A DNA stretch of 64,000 bases, taken from assembly GCA_015178975.1 (NCBI GenBank), contig WHVD01000104.1, positions 241,764 to 305,763 on the forward strand, in the 5' to 3' direction. Both the position numbers and the translations under genes were made by a program. Shown here one piece after another: positions 1-11,130 of this stretch. Each line of letters opens with the position of its first letter. Position 1 is the first letter of the stretch. Source of the DNA: Hysterangium stoloniferum. Taxonomy: Eukaryota; Basidiomycota; Agaricomycetes; Hysterangiales; Hysterangiaceae. The notes under the pieces were generated by a model. It had not been told where the DNA came from. It saw only the letters and a list, made by a program, of their open reading frames with translations, and ran no database searches.

Positions 1-950
1 TTACCAAATGCCATATGGAGAATGATGGTTATCATCTCAGTCCTCATATTCAACACCATGATTGTAACAAATGTCCAATGGGGCTCTGGACAATTTTCCT
101 TGAAATTATACAAGTTCCATATCAATTTCAGCCCAGGGGACAAAATGTTCATACCCAAGCACCTTTCTTGGATGGAGGATTTATTGTTCAGCATATGAAA
201 TTTGTATACAAATTTGGTAATAATGGGTCTCAATTTCAACTCGGTATGGAGACAATTTAACCAGAAATTACAAGTTACAATCGCTGCTTCCTGCATTGCA
301 GAAAGTTAATTGATCGAAGTAAAAACGTTTGAATCAGAGCTTCCTACTTTCATGGCATCTTGTTTGAATTTCGAATGGTGGTCATGCATCATGTCACACC
401 ACTCCAAAACAAAGATTGAAACACAATCTCTACCATTTACAGGGAACACTCCTCTCAAACGCTCGGCTATTTCCAGCCCCAAAAATCATGAAAGTCAAAC
501 TATAAAGAGTAGATTTATGGGTATAAGAAATTTCTGGTACCAGTGTTCCTTCAATTTATGGAATGACATATTATTTGACACCAAATAAACATAAATAGCT
601 TTCAGGTGGATTCAGCTCCTGACAAATGGTATATGCTCATTGAAATGATGGCCGGCAGCTCATCCCATATTTCCCCTCGGTCCATGTGTTCATGGAAAGA
701 CCCGGAGTCCTCAAGCCTCAGACAACAGACACGCAGGGCAATAGGTGCATCAGCATCCGGTGCCGGACAGGTTGAGAAGTGTAAAAAAATGGCCCGATGA
801 GATGGAGATGGAGATGGAGATGTTTATGAAGATTATATGATGGGGAGGAAGCAACCAGGGTGGTGATGTTCTTCCTTTTCGATTACAACTGAGGTATTCA
901 CAGTCCATTTTCGGTTTCCGACTGCTTCGGTGCCCGCTCGAAAAAACCCA
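1..950. repeat. Background blocks P, Q and R, copy 1
   Basis: No gene is supported here. The first 250 bases are block P, which elsewhere lies upstream of the DUF6533-like gene (also near 2155-2420, 24295-24560 and, reversed, 27440-27720). Bases 300-600 are block Q (also 2470-2770, 3950-4250, 20180-20300, 24610-24700). Bases 620-930 are block R (also 2820-3110, 4280-4430, 16490-16780, 17330-17590, 20330-20610 and reversed 25440-25690). Short open frames here are not conserved between copies. I read this as old dispersed repeat sequence. Confidence 0.65.
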
Positions 951-959
951 GTCCGCTTT

Positions 960-1800
960 TGCTCCCTAACTCCGCTTCCTCCGCGCAAGGCTCCAAGGAC
1001 ACGCTAGGAACTCGGAAGATATCACGAGCGTGCCTATGCACCGCGAGTAGAGTAACACGGCAGGGACCGGTGTATGGCGCATGCGTTGCGCGGGGATGGC
1101 CGTGGCATGTTCAACACGGTGGACGCATAAGGCTCTCCATGCGGTGGAAATGGCTGATGGGAGCGTCTCCGTGGATTTTTCCCTTTCGTTCATCCAAACC
1201 GTTTAGTCAGCTGTGTTTTCATCTAGATTGGAATAGTTTTGGTTGATATAGTAAGCTTTTCACTCACCGTCCCCGAATCAATGTACACTTCTTCATATGA
1301 TTCACCAACCAGCCTGCACTGGAAGGCAAGCTGATTCGAATTAGCTTGGAATGCTCTGTAAGCACCCAAAGAGATTGTCATTTTGTTCCAGAACCTGTGA
1401 GGCAAGGAGATTCACGGCCGTTGCGGGACATCTGTGTTGTCCTGTCGTGAAGCCCACGGGCAGCGGCGCAGGCTGTGACTCGTTTGCAGTGGCGGTGGCG
1501 GTGGCGGTGGCGGTGGCGGTGGCGGTGGCGCCAGTGGTTGTGATGGCGGCCCTACGACAGTTATTGTGGGTTAGAAATTTGATTGAGCCTGGGAGAGACT
1601 GCCTTGTTGTGTCGCTAGTTTCCACGTCCATGAGGCTGGCTAATGGTCATTTGATATTTGTTCGAAGGAAATAGACTCAAAGGGTTTGGGCACCGACAGT
1701 GAGGAATGGGAGGACAGCTATTCCACAGGTATTCGTGAGAATGATCAAAAGGACAGGCGGAGTTCGCACCGTGATAGATGCAGATGCACCGGAGATTTCT
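960..1800 (-). pseudogene. Unknown repeated gene X, copy 1 (degenerate)
   Basis: I do not recognise this gene. Minus-strand reading frames at 966-1193, 1223-1405 and 1341-1631 have relatives near 4440-5270, 16906-17121, 17944-18200 and, on the plus strand, 46860-47200. The most conserved peptide is a stretch like FTEHS..NQLAFQ..LVG. Frames shift between segments, which may reflect introns or decay. An in-frame hexanucleotide expansion lies inside it. It joins a DUF6533-like fragment abruptly at about 1800. It could be a captured host gene or part of an ancient transposon. No function is assigned. Confidence 0.35.
1489..1530. repeat. (GTGGCG)7 microsatellite
   Basis: Seven perfect tandem copies of the hexamer GTGGCG. 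It lies inside gene X copy 1. The equivalent position in copy 2, near 4840-4860, has only a short imperfect version. On the minus strand it reads as an alternating Ala-Thr run. Confidence 0.95.
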
Positions 1801-1952
1801 GAGGAAATGTCAGGATTGTATCATAAAGTGAAATTACTGGACAGAATATCAATATATATGTGTCGAATTGTAAAGATGTGTGTACCAGAACCAGCGATGA
1901 TCCAGTAGTAAATCAACTGGCTAAGAACTCTCATGAGTTTCAATGAAGACAT
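1800..1952 (-). pseudogene. DUF6533-like gene fragment (exon 1 and start of exon 2)
   Basis: An intact exon 1 starts at the ATG at 1952 (MSSLKLM...) and ends in Ala-Gly-Ser at a GTACAC donor. A short intron and the first residues of exon 2 (Tyr-Asp-Thr-Ile-Leu-Thr) follow. Homology stops at about 1800, where gene X sequence begins. It is a truncated copy of the gene described at 22439-24120. Confidence 0.7.
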
Positions 1953-3110
1953 CTCTTCAGCCCCGCTTACTTGTCACTCTCTTTCTGAACGAAGGCAGAA
2001 ATTTGAGCAGCGTTGTATGCCATTTTTAATGAGAAAAAGAGATAAAGGAATGGTCAATTTGAATCGAGATTGAAGATGCATTATAAGGATGCATCTCGCA
2101 GTCGAGATGGTACCCATAGGATCACCGCTTGTCACTAAGAGCCATCATCCAGGGCCAGTGCCGAAGCTACTAATTGCTATTATCATCTCGGTACTCATAT
2201 TCACCGCCAGGATTGTGATGCCCGATGGGGCTCTGGGGGAGAATTTTCCTTGACACTATCCATTTTTTATCACATTGGGCCGGGGAAAAAAAGGTTCATA
2301 CCCAAGAACCTTTCCTTAGATGCAGGCATGATTTTTCGGGGTATAAACGTCGCATACAAATTTTGAAATAATAGGTTTCAAATTCAACTCAGTATGGAGA
2401 AAAATAAACCTGAACACACAAGGTACAATCGGTGCTACCTGCGTTGATCCCAGACCGATTACTGAATGTAAGGCCAGAGAGTTGATTGACTGAATGGGAG
2501 ACGTTTTGAATCAGAGCTTTCTAATTTAATCGCATCCTGTTCGCATTTCGAATAGTGGTCATGCAGCATGTCACACCACTCCAAGACGAAAATTGAAACA
2601 CAATCCCTACGATTCCTCCGAACACTTCTCCTGCTCTCAAAGGCTCTGCTATTTCAACCACAACAATGCTGAAAGTCCCACTGTAAAGGGTTGATTTATG
2701 GATTTATGAATTTTCTGGCGTCGGCGCTCCTTCAATTTATGTAATGACATGATATTCGACATCAACTACACATAAATAGCTTTTCAGCTGAATCCAGCTC
2801 CTGAAAAATATTTTATATTCACTGAAAGGATGGCCAGCAGTTCCTCCCATCTTGCCACTCGGTTATTTTATTGATGGCACTCACATATATTTGTTCATGA
2901 CAAGACTCGGAGCCCTCCGCCCCAAGACAGCAGACGCACAGGCCAATAGAGACATCATCATCAGGTGCCAACACTGGTTTAGATGTGCTCAAAAATGGCC
3001 ACGATGAGATAGACATGGACATGAAGATGTTGATGAAGATTATTTGATTTTGCGGTGAAGGAAACGAGGTTGTGACGTTCTTCCTTTTCGATTCCAACTG
3101 AGGTATTAGC
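1953..3110. repeat. Background blocks P, Q and R, copy 2
   Basis: Upstream side of the truncated DUF6533-like fragment. Block P at 2155-2420, Q at 2470-2770 and R at 2820-3110 follow the same order as in bases 1-950. Stops occur in all frames and no gene is supported. Confidence 0.6.
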
Positions 3111-3850
3111 TGGTTCGACATTGGTATGGACCCCGGTTGGAGCCCGCCTGTCGACGACAGGTTAAGTTCGTCATGTTCCGGCCTTCATCCGGATGACAAG
3201 GATTCGGTCTTCTCCTTTCTAAGTAATGCAATGTATTTAGTAGAGACCGGTGCGGTCGTTTCTGTTCATTGAGAGTAATTTTCACGTAGTAATTGCGCAT
3301 TAACGCAGACCCATTGGATTTGTCCGGCATAAACTCAGCACCTTCCGTACGGAGATCAATTGAAGAATGGGCGCAGTTTCAATTTTACCTCGGGATGATT
3401 AGTGAAAGTTAACATCACTGCTTCTTGCGTTGAGCACATGCTAAGTGTTCTCACAGGAAAAATAATTGATAGAAGTTAAAAATATTGGAATGAATGCTTC
3501 TACAATTCAAGTTCGTCGGATTTAAATCGAGATAGGGAATAAGCACAATGGGTGCCCATCATGATTCAATCCATCGCCAAATATTATATTATCAACGCAT
3601 GGAATCGAAGCTGTGAACGGCTCCCCTGTTGAGTCTCAGTTCGCATGTTGATGGGACTCAACAGAGACGGATCGTACATGGACAGCAGATAGACGTAGAC
3701 AGACTACAACTGAGAGTGACGGGGAGGGTGGCGCAGGTCGTTGGGAGGAAGGATGAGACCAACACCTTCCACGGTGATTTGGCCCGTGTGAGATGCCCGC
3801 TGGATTGTGGTGCCGGTGTAACCGCGGGAATATCAGTAGACTTGTCAATT
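3110..3850. repeat. Background blocks T and U, copy 1
   Basis: Block T (3120-3350) carries the 15-bp near-palindrome CCTGTCGACGACAGG and recurs at 5140-5300, 20770-21130 and reversed at 24880-25290 and 55660-56010. The reversed copies are diverged. Block U (3540-3850) recurs at 5290-5455, 21240-21610 and reversed at about 55020-55480. No conserved reading frame is apparent. Confidence 0.6.
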
Positions 3851-4440
3851 TCAACTCAGTATGGAGACAATTAAAGCAGAAATTGCAAGTTACAATCGCT
3901 GCTTCCTGCATTGATCACATACTAATTAGTGAATTTCAAGACAGAAAGTTAATTGATCGAAGTAAAAACGTTTGAATCAGAGCTTCCAACTTTAATGGCA
4001 TCTTGTTCGAATTTCGAATGGTGGTTATGCATCATGTCAAACCACTCCAAGACGAAGATTGAATCACAATCCCTACCATTACTCGGAACACTCCTCCTTC
4101 TTTCAAAGCTCTGTTGATTCCAGCCATAACAATCCTGGGGGTCGAATTATAAATAGTTGATGTATGGTATAAGAATTTTGTGGTGTCAGCGCTCCTCAAT
4201 TTATGGAATGACATGTTATTCGACACCAAATAGACATAAATAGCTTTTCAGGTGAATTCAGGTCCTGACAAAGAGTATATGCTCATTGAAATGATGGCCA
4301 CGATGAGATGGATATGTATTGATCTGTTTATGAAGAATATGTGATGGTGGCCAAGCAAACGAGTTTGTAACGTTCTTCCTTTTCGATTCCAACTGAGGTA
4401 TTCACAGTCCATTTTCGATTCCAGGCTGTTTCGGGTGCCC
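3840..4440. repeat. Background blocks Q and R, copy 3
   Basis: Block Q at 3950-4250 and a shortened block R at 4280-4430, in the same order as the earlier copies. No gene is supported. Confidence 0.55.
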
Positions 4441-5270
4441 GCTCGACAAAACCCAGTCCGCTTCTGCTCCCGAGCTCCACGCCCTCTAATCTGAACTATG
4501 CTTCCCTCCGCGCAAGGCTCGTCAAGGAATACGCCAAAGGACACGCTAGTAACTCAGAAGATACATCTAGATTGGAATAGTTCTGGTTGATAGAATGAGC
4601 CTTTCACTCACCGTGCCCAAATCAATGTACACTTCTGCATGTGATTTACCAACTAGCCTGGACTGGAACGCAAGCTGATTCGAATTGGGTTTGGAATGCT
4701 CTGTAAAGCACCCAATACGCAAAGAGATTGTCATTTGGGCCAGAACCTGTAAGGCAAAGAAATTGACGGCTGCTGTGAGACATCTGTGTTGTCCTTTCGT
4801 GAAGCCCACAGGCAGCGGTGCAGGCTGTGACTCGTTTGCAGTGTCGGTGTCGGTGGCGTGATGGCGGCGTTAGTGTGGGTTAGAAATTTGTTCGAGCCTC
4901 GCAGACTGTTTTGGTTTATGGCTGATTTCACGTCTATGAGGCTGGCTAAAGGGAGTTCAATTGAGATTTGTTCGGAGGAAATAGACTCAAAGGGTTTGGA
5001 AACCGACAGTGAGGGTGGCAGTACAACTATTCCGCAGTTATTCCTGAGAATGATCAACAGGATACGCAGAGTTCGCACCGTGGTAGATATCCCGGAGATC
5101 GCTCTGGAAGTTAGGAATAGTATGCCGTTCTGACAACATTGGCATGGAGCCCGGTTGGAGCCCGCCTGTCGACGACAGGTTAACTTCCTCACTTTCCCGT
5201 CTTCATTCGGATGGCAAAGATCCGGGCTTCTCCTTCCCGAGTGTAATTTACCTCTTATTAGGGAGACCAG
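4440..5270 (-). pseudogene. Unknown repeated gene X, copy 2 (degenerate)
   Basis: The second copy of gene X includes a 191-codon minus-strand frame (4731-5306) and a frame at 4567-4809 with the conserved FTEHS..NQLAFQ peptide. The long frame runs into block T, so block T may be another exon of the same gene or a fused neighbour. The frames of copies 1 and 2 are offset relative to each other, so at least one is broken. Function unknown. Confidence 0.35.
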
Positions 5271-5455
5271 TGCGGGCGTTTGAATTCTGATACCGAATAT
5301 GCACAATGGGCGCCCATCACGATTCAGGCCAAAGATTATACGATCACCGCTGGAATCAATACAGAGACGGATCGGGGGGAGATAGACAGTAGGTAGACCG
5401 CAACTGAGAGGGACGGGGAGGGGTGGTGCAGGTTGTTGGGCGGATGGATGAGACC
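5140..5455. repeat. Background blocks T and U, copy 2, cut by gypsy-1
   Basis: Block T with its conserved near-palindrome is followed by block U. Homology to the block U copy at 3600-3770 ends at about 5455, where integrase coding sequence of gypsy-1 begins. This marks a truncation boundary, because no LTR is visible there. Confidence 0.6.
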
Positions 5456-6500
5456 AATCCCCTGTTTCTTTAGCTCCACTGACAGGTCCAGCTCATAGGT
5501 TGCACCTGGCTCCAATATGTGGGTGATCCTAAAAGGCCCAATGTATTTCAGCAGCAATTTGTGTGCCCAATGCTTTGGCAAACATAAGTTTTTCATGGAC
5601 AGGTAAACAAGGTTATTGATGGTAAACTTGGCAGCCCTCCTATGGCAGTTCACCTACCGTGTCTGCTTGACCCTTGCCACGAGGATTTCATCATGTGCAC
5701 TCATTATGGCCAGCTTCATGTGTTCTGCAAAGGGAAGAACACCAGGATATTGTGTGTTGCTTTCCCAGAGCAATGGCCATGGCATCCAGCCATAATTCAA
5801 GAAGAATGGTGAGAACCCAGTCATTTCTGAGGTGGCGTTATTCATAGTGAACTCAATTTCAGGCAGTTTTGACACCCAATCCTTCTGGTTTGGTGCTATA
5901 CATTGCCTCAGCATCTGTGTCATCATTCTATTTGCTCACTCAGTCGCTCGATCTGTTTGAGGATGGTATGCTGAAGACATCCTCAATTCCACTCCTATTA
6001 ACCGGTGAAAGTCTCTCCAGAACAGGCTTGTAAATAGTGAGTGTCGATCACAGGCTTGTAAATAGTGAGTCTCGATCACTGATTATCTTGAGTGGCAAGC
6101 CATGCAGCTTATAAACATGCTTGAATATTATTTTGACCATTTGCATAGCAGTATAATTGCCACATGCTGGAACTAAGTGAACCATGGATGTTAAATGATC
6201 AATAATGACACAAATGTTATCAAACTCTCCAAGGTGGTGCTTGGATGGTGGTAATCGTCCCACAAAGTCGACTCCAATTGCCTCCCATGGTTGTGATGGC
6301 ACCTCCAATGAGTGAAGATGTCCCTGAGACTTCTGAGTATCTGATTTTGACATCGCGCACACACTGCAAGACCTGCAAAACAACTCAACATCCTTGGTTA
6401 AAGATGGCCACCAAACATTAGATTGTAGGTATGTGGCGGTTTTCCTTGCCCCTAAGTGTGCCAGGGTCAAGTGAGCGTGTGAGATAATTATTTCCCACAC
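5456..6500 (-). pseudogene. gypsy-1 integrase (broken)
   Basis: Integrase of the Ty3/gypsy polyprotein, which joins cDNA to host DNA. The segment 6500-6048 has the N-terminal His-Cys zinc region (CRSCSVC), the first catalytic Asp in VDFVG and the second in ISDRDSLF. A 28-bp tandem duplication then shifts the frame. The catalytic Glu follows in a YHPQTD...ATE context, immediately before a TGA where relatives have arginine. The 5653-5456 segment carries a GPY/F-like motif (YIGPFRI). The protein is in at least three pieces and is surely inactive. Confidence 0.8.
6023..6078. repeat. 28-bp tandem duplication in integrase
   Basis: Two adjacent 28-bp copies (6023-6050 and 6051-6078) differ at one base. 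Because 28 is not a multiple of three, the second copy throws the gypsy-1 integrase out of frame just after its second catalytic Asp. Confidence 0.9.
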
Positions 6501-6881
6501 CTGTCAATTGCCCACCATAATGTCCGGGATACACAGTAAGTTGACCTTCTCTAAATTCAAAAACAAGAGGCCCTCCTGTAACATAGACCCCTTATACTCC
6601 AGGGGTGCTGCTCAAATTTTTGCAAAGAAGTCATCTGATTCATATTGTTGTCAAAGGGCATCTGGGATGTGGACACCTGGGTGACCCTCTGAGATTATCC
6701 CAGCTAGTGGAAACTTGGAACCTGAGTTTGTCTGAATCCCCGGTAACTCACCCTCCATTGTCAATTGTGAGGTATGTCCAGTGTCATCCTGATGACTATC
6801 CTTGCCTGACATATCAGGCCCTTCTTGCAAACTAGATGTTGTGGCCTGTTCTGTACCTGCAATGTCCACCACCTGTCCCAA

Positions 6882-7663
6882 TCATTCCTTACATCTCTTT
6901 CCCCATGTCTCCAACCCCACGAGTGTTGCATATGATGGGTGTGGGCATGTGGCCAGCCTTCTAGACTGTCTGGTTGCCTCTGTTAGCACCGCTGCTGCTA
7001 ACCCTGTATACAGTGGTGTCGACACGCTGTTGAGGCAGCCTTGTGGCCTGTAAGGTACTCCTCTCTCCTCTTTGTCCACCTCAGGGGTCTCACTTATGTA
7101 CTCTGTTTCCACCTGAATGGTCCCGAGTGGTTCATCACTGTAAATGTGGGACAGTGCATCAGCAAAAGTATTCAACTGCCCAGGGATATAGTGGATCTCG
7201 AAATCAAATTCATTTAGCAGATCTAGCCACTGTGTCTGCCTTGGGGACAACCTTTTTGCATAAGTAAATATTCTATTCCCTTATGGTCAGTACAAATCCG
7301 AAATTTTACCCCCAACGGCTGTGGCCGAAACCATTTCAATGATTCCACAATGGCTAGGAGCTCCTCTTCATGCACAGGATAGTTTTGTTGAGCCAAGTTG
7401 AATTTCCCAGACCAAAATGACACCACAGCCACTTGTTGAACATCTTCCCCTTGGCTAAGGATGCCACTCACTCCCGTTAAGCAAGCATCTGTGACCAAAT
7501 TAATGGTGGAATGGCCTGGTGAGTAATATAACACAATTTGATACTTGTCGCAATGTGTGAAGAGTGGCGGAAGTTCTGACCGTTCTATATACGAAGAAAT
7601 GAGTAGAAAGGAAGGATATTGACCTATTCGGTGCAATATAAGAGAAAGTGAGAGAAGGAGCAC
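6882..7663 (-). pseudogene. gypsy-1 RNase H domain
   Basis: Minus-strand frames at 7223-7663 and 6882-7250 overlap and encode the RNase H domain that degrades RNA in RNA-DNA hybrids. Visible motifs are VTDACLTGVSG with the first catalytic Asp, NYPVHEEELLAI with the Glu, CTDHKG with another Asp, and the tether motif FEIHYIPGQLN.FADALS. A frameshift separates the two frames. Its N-terminal side runs into about 150 bp of unrecognised sequence (7620-7776) and then LTR-A, where the reverse transcriptase should be. Confidence 0.8.
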
Positions 7664-7776
7664 GAGATGACGAAGGAGTCAATGAGTGTGATGGTTCGAG
7701 TGGAGGCCTCGACTGTTACAGTTCAAGGCCAGAAGTGTTAGATAGTTCAGATATTGCTACCTATGTAGTAGCTGAC

Positions 7777-8498
7777 TGTTAAGAACTGAAAACTGACTAA
7801 TGTCGGTGGCCAACAGGGACCGATCGGAAGGACTTGGCTTCAGCTTATGTGCTGCACCCTCGCAAATATCCGTAGGGTGTCCTTAAATTTCGGGCAGGCG
7901 AAGACTAATCCTAATGAGTACCTTTCGGCGTGATACCGATCGGAATCGAAGGACAAGTCGAGTGTCAGGCCAAGGGGTCGGGGCTGGGAGTGGGCGAGCG
8001 CACGCGAAGGCGGATGGGGGGATTCTTAGTATGAGACTGTTACAGATGTATGAGGGTATTCTGAGTCGATATTCTGATTGCCTAGTAACTACGACTACAG
8101 CAGGTTCATATACAAGTAGCAGGCATCTAGAAAATACTAATGGGGAGAATGGCGGAAAATGGTATTAACAATAAGCTTGACTAGGAATGGGAAGTTTATG
8201 ATTAGTTCGGAGGCCGATGATAACCGAGAGCGGGATTACGATAAAAGGAAATAGTTCAAGGACTATAAATATAGATAGACATATGCGAAACATAAGATTG
8301 AACGGATCAACATAATAAAGGGGACGTATCAAAGTTTGACCAGACAATACGAGTTATTTTGACGTGGGCATAAACGGAGTTTGATCTTCATGAAAACATT
8401 CGTCAGCTTCGGGGCCGATGGTTTCCGAGATGGTGACTTGAAACGTTGACAAGTGGTGATAACCTCGGGACCGATAGGGTTGCGACACGGTCGTAACA
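7777..8498 (+). mobile_element. LTR-A copy 1 (solo-LTR-like)
   Basis: 722 bp starting TGTTAAGAACTG and ending GTAACA, closely similar to the LTR-A copies at 27935, 52363 and 63137. Unlike the other three it has no target duplication (flanks CTGAC and CATAT). It also sits where the gypsy-1 reverse transcriptase core is missing. This suggests a deletion next to the insertion or recombination between elements. Confidence 0.75.
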
Positions 8499-8687
8499 CA
8501 TATCCACTGTGGCTACCCGCCATCTCCCATTCCTCAGGTATGCTGTTTTCTTTTCCTGCCATAGATCCCTCATTGCTTCTGGACATTTAGATGGCCACCA
8601 TGAATAGATTTTATCCTCATTGATTATTGGAATGGTATGATTTCCTGCTCTTATTGGAGGCAGCCCTGTCAGTGCAGTGTCTGGGTC
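8499..8687 (-). pseudogene. gypsy-1 reverse transcriptase, N-terminal remnant
   Basis: One minus-strand frame reads LPPIRAGNHTIPII...WWPSKCPEAMRDLWQEKK...LRNGRWRVATV. This is the segment before the reverse transcriptase fingers in mushroom Ty3/gypsy polyproteins. It stops where LTR-A begins. The palm with the YxDD motif is absent. Confidence 0.7.
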
Positions 8688-8690
8688 TAA

Positions 8691-9307
8691 GGAGGACAGT
8701 CAAAATTCATTGAATATACAAAGGTTTATGAAAACTCTTCATATTTTAAGTGAGACTACTTCCTCTGGCTATGACTACATGTTTAGGGGTTTATATTTCA
8801 TTACCCCAAAATTTGATCTTTAAGATTTGTATACTCTTTTAAAATATGCAGAAATGTCATGGTTATACAAGATTATCTGGGTTGTTACCTAATCTTTGGG
8901 ATGAGATGCATTCTCTAGTATCTCTGTGACTTTTAAAATGTCCACAAACATTATAGTTAACCAAAATTATTTGGGTTATGACTTAATATTTGGGATGAAA
9001 TGCATTCTCTTGTATATTATGCAAACTTTCAAATATAGTTCATATAATTTAAATTTATTTGGTTTAGAAAGTTAACCAGAACTATCTTGCCAACCAATCC
9101 ATGTTGTGGAATTTATCCCCAAAAGGATAATCTATATATGTTTGTTTGACTAACGTTTGTCAGATACAAGATAAATATTAATATTTCCTTATTCTCCAGA
9201 ATGTCATCTGATAGACTGAATTTGCTTAAATATTAATTTTACAACAAACAATATAGATATATACACTTTAGTGGATAAATAACTTTTAAAGTTTTGGATT
9301 ATCCTCC
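8691..9307. mobile_element. MITE copy 1, 617 bp, TSD TAA
   Basis: AT-rich noncoding element with short terminal inverted repeats (GGAGGACA at the left, TATCCTCC at the right) and a 3-bp target duplication TAA (8688-8690 and 9308-9310). It is the reverse complement of the element at 61200-61819 along its whole length. A 3-bp TAA duplication fits the PIF/Harbinger superfamily, but no transposase is present, so the assignment is tentative. Confidence 0.85.
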
Positions 9308-9325
9308 TAAGTCAGCCACTTCAGC

Positions 9326-9976
9326 TCACAAATTGGCCTTTAAACTGTCAAGCTCATGCTGGAAAACTTCAGCAATGGCAGACTGCAGTGTCTCGACAGT
9401 ATCCCCTTCCATTGGTAGTGGCTGGCCCAACCCAATGTTAACTCTTGTAGGATTCAAGCCAAGCATCATGCCATGTTGAAAAATAAATGGAGTCCCTAAA
9501 ATCAAATCATAAGAATCGAGGTTGGCTACATCAAAATGACGTGAACAATTTATCTTCTGGTAGACAAACTGAGCGGTTGCTGAATAATTGATCTTAGATC
9601 TTGACCCATGAACAGCCAATTGTATGGTGAGTGGTTTGAGCAGTGGATCCTTAATAGCTCCTAACTGATTGACCAATGTTGTGGACATAAAATCTGCGAG
9701 TGACCCACTATCAATTAGGGCTTTCACAGGTCGTCCATTAATGAATGCTTCAATGACAACTGGTTTAGGCAGCTGCTGAGTTAAGTCCTTGGGCTGCATT
9801 GAAGTATGCTCGACTGTTTCAATACCTCCATTTTTTAATTGACTCCTTTTAGTTCCTCTTGGTGACATTGGCAGCACTTGCAAAAACAATAGGTTCCGAC
9901 AAATTGTTAAGTTCCCGAACAAAGCTCCATGGATAGTCCTGCAGAGGTTTCTCCAGTAACTATATTCTGAACACAC
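9326..9976 (-). pseudogene. gypsy-1 aspartic protease region
   Basis: A 216-codon minus-strand frame for the retropepsin-type protease that would cleave the polyprotein. The active-site motif ALIDSGS is intact and the second motif DLILGTPF is present. The region leads toward the reverse transcriptase remnant once the MITE is removed. Upstream (higher coordinates) the polyprotein is interrupted by the LTR-B-like insertion. The reading frame is open but isolated. Confidence 0.75.
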
Positions 9977-10930
9977 TTCCCGGGTAATAGTCCCATGGAC
10001 TCCCCGGGTAATAGGTCCGGGGAGTTTCCGGGAATATTAGTAGTACAAGGGAGTGTCGTATCAGAATAGTTACCAGAGAATGGGTATGACTGAGATGGAC
10101 TTGGCTTCAGCTTATAGGCTGCACCCTCATACACTCATTTGGGCATCCATATTTCGAACTGACAGAATGCATGCAAGGCGATATAGATTCCGGAGTTCCT
10201 GTGGGAGTTCCAGGAATCGAGCGTGCAGACACACAAGAGGACTAGAGACTGTTCAAGGGTCAAACTTGTTTGAGATTGAAACTGGATTCTAAGTACATGA
10301 ATATAGCAGACTTATATAGACTGTGAAATGTAATAATACCAAATCCGGTATTAATGAGAGGCAGAACTATTAAACATAAAACGAAACAAGTAAATACTAA
10401 ACTGGAATTAGGGATGGAACGGAACGGGAGTGGAGAACAAATCATGACAGGTCATTTAACCATAACTGGAGCAGGGCTCAGTTAGAGGGGTTCCGGAAGT
10501 CCGGTCGGAGTCTGGTGACTTGGTGCACAAAGTAGTGTCGGGTATAGACAGGCTTGATGTGCAGGAGGTCCGGTGGAGTCTGGTGGGTTTTCTGATGACT
10601 AGTGTGTGAGACGCAGAGACAGATCATAACAGGAGTGGGGTTCTATTCTCTGTTAGAGGGGTTCCAGGAGTCCGGTGACTGGTACACAAGACACAGAGTG
10701 TCGGGTGTATGTAGGGTGGAGTCAGGAGTCTGGAGGAGTCCGAGGACTGGTGTATGAGACACAGAGTGTTAGGTGTAGACAGGTGGGGTGCATACAGAGA
10801 GTCAGGCATAAACAAGTTGACATGTGGGCTCCCGTGGGAACTCCGGTTGTTACTATACAATATAGAGGGTCGGGAGCATGTAGGAGGTTCGGGGGCCTGG
10901 AGGCCGGCGGGCTTTCCAGTTCCTGACACG
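9965..10930 (+). mobile_element. LTR-B-like insertion in gypsy-1
   Basis: Sequence with a proline-codon-rich shadow frame, related to LTR-B (61040-63985). It has the shared core GGACTTGGCTTCAGCTTAT near 10098, the AAATCCGGTATTAATGAG region near 10340, and repeated variants of GGAGTCTGGTG. Boundaries are approximate: I could not find a target duplication. The open frames in it are not conserved and are not called as genes. Confidence 0.5.
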
Positions 10931-11130
10931 AATCCTCCCTGGATACTGCCTGAGTTAATATCTGAAGTACATAAGGTCCATTCCTCATGTTGCAGATGGT
11001 CGGCTGTCACAGTGTATGTTATTCATAATTCACGATCACAAATCTCATATAACCCTGCATTAAAGGAAGCTCAGAATTACTGCTGCTCCACTCCATTTGC
11101 ATCCTTAAAGACACTTGTCTTATAGTAGAC

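Noticed and set aside
1351..1674. 107-codon plus-strand frame with a Val-Ala repeat
   Set aside because: It is created by the (GTGGCG)7 microsatellite, is antisense to the conserved frame of gene X, and is not kept in the other copies.
10624..11125. Overlapping frames on both strands of 80-130 codons, rich in Ser/Pro/Thr
   Set aside because: They lie in LTR-B-like sequence with repeated GGAGTCTGGTG-type units, which keep frames open by chance. Similar shadows occur at 13592-13780, 59308-59579 and 62902-63132.
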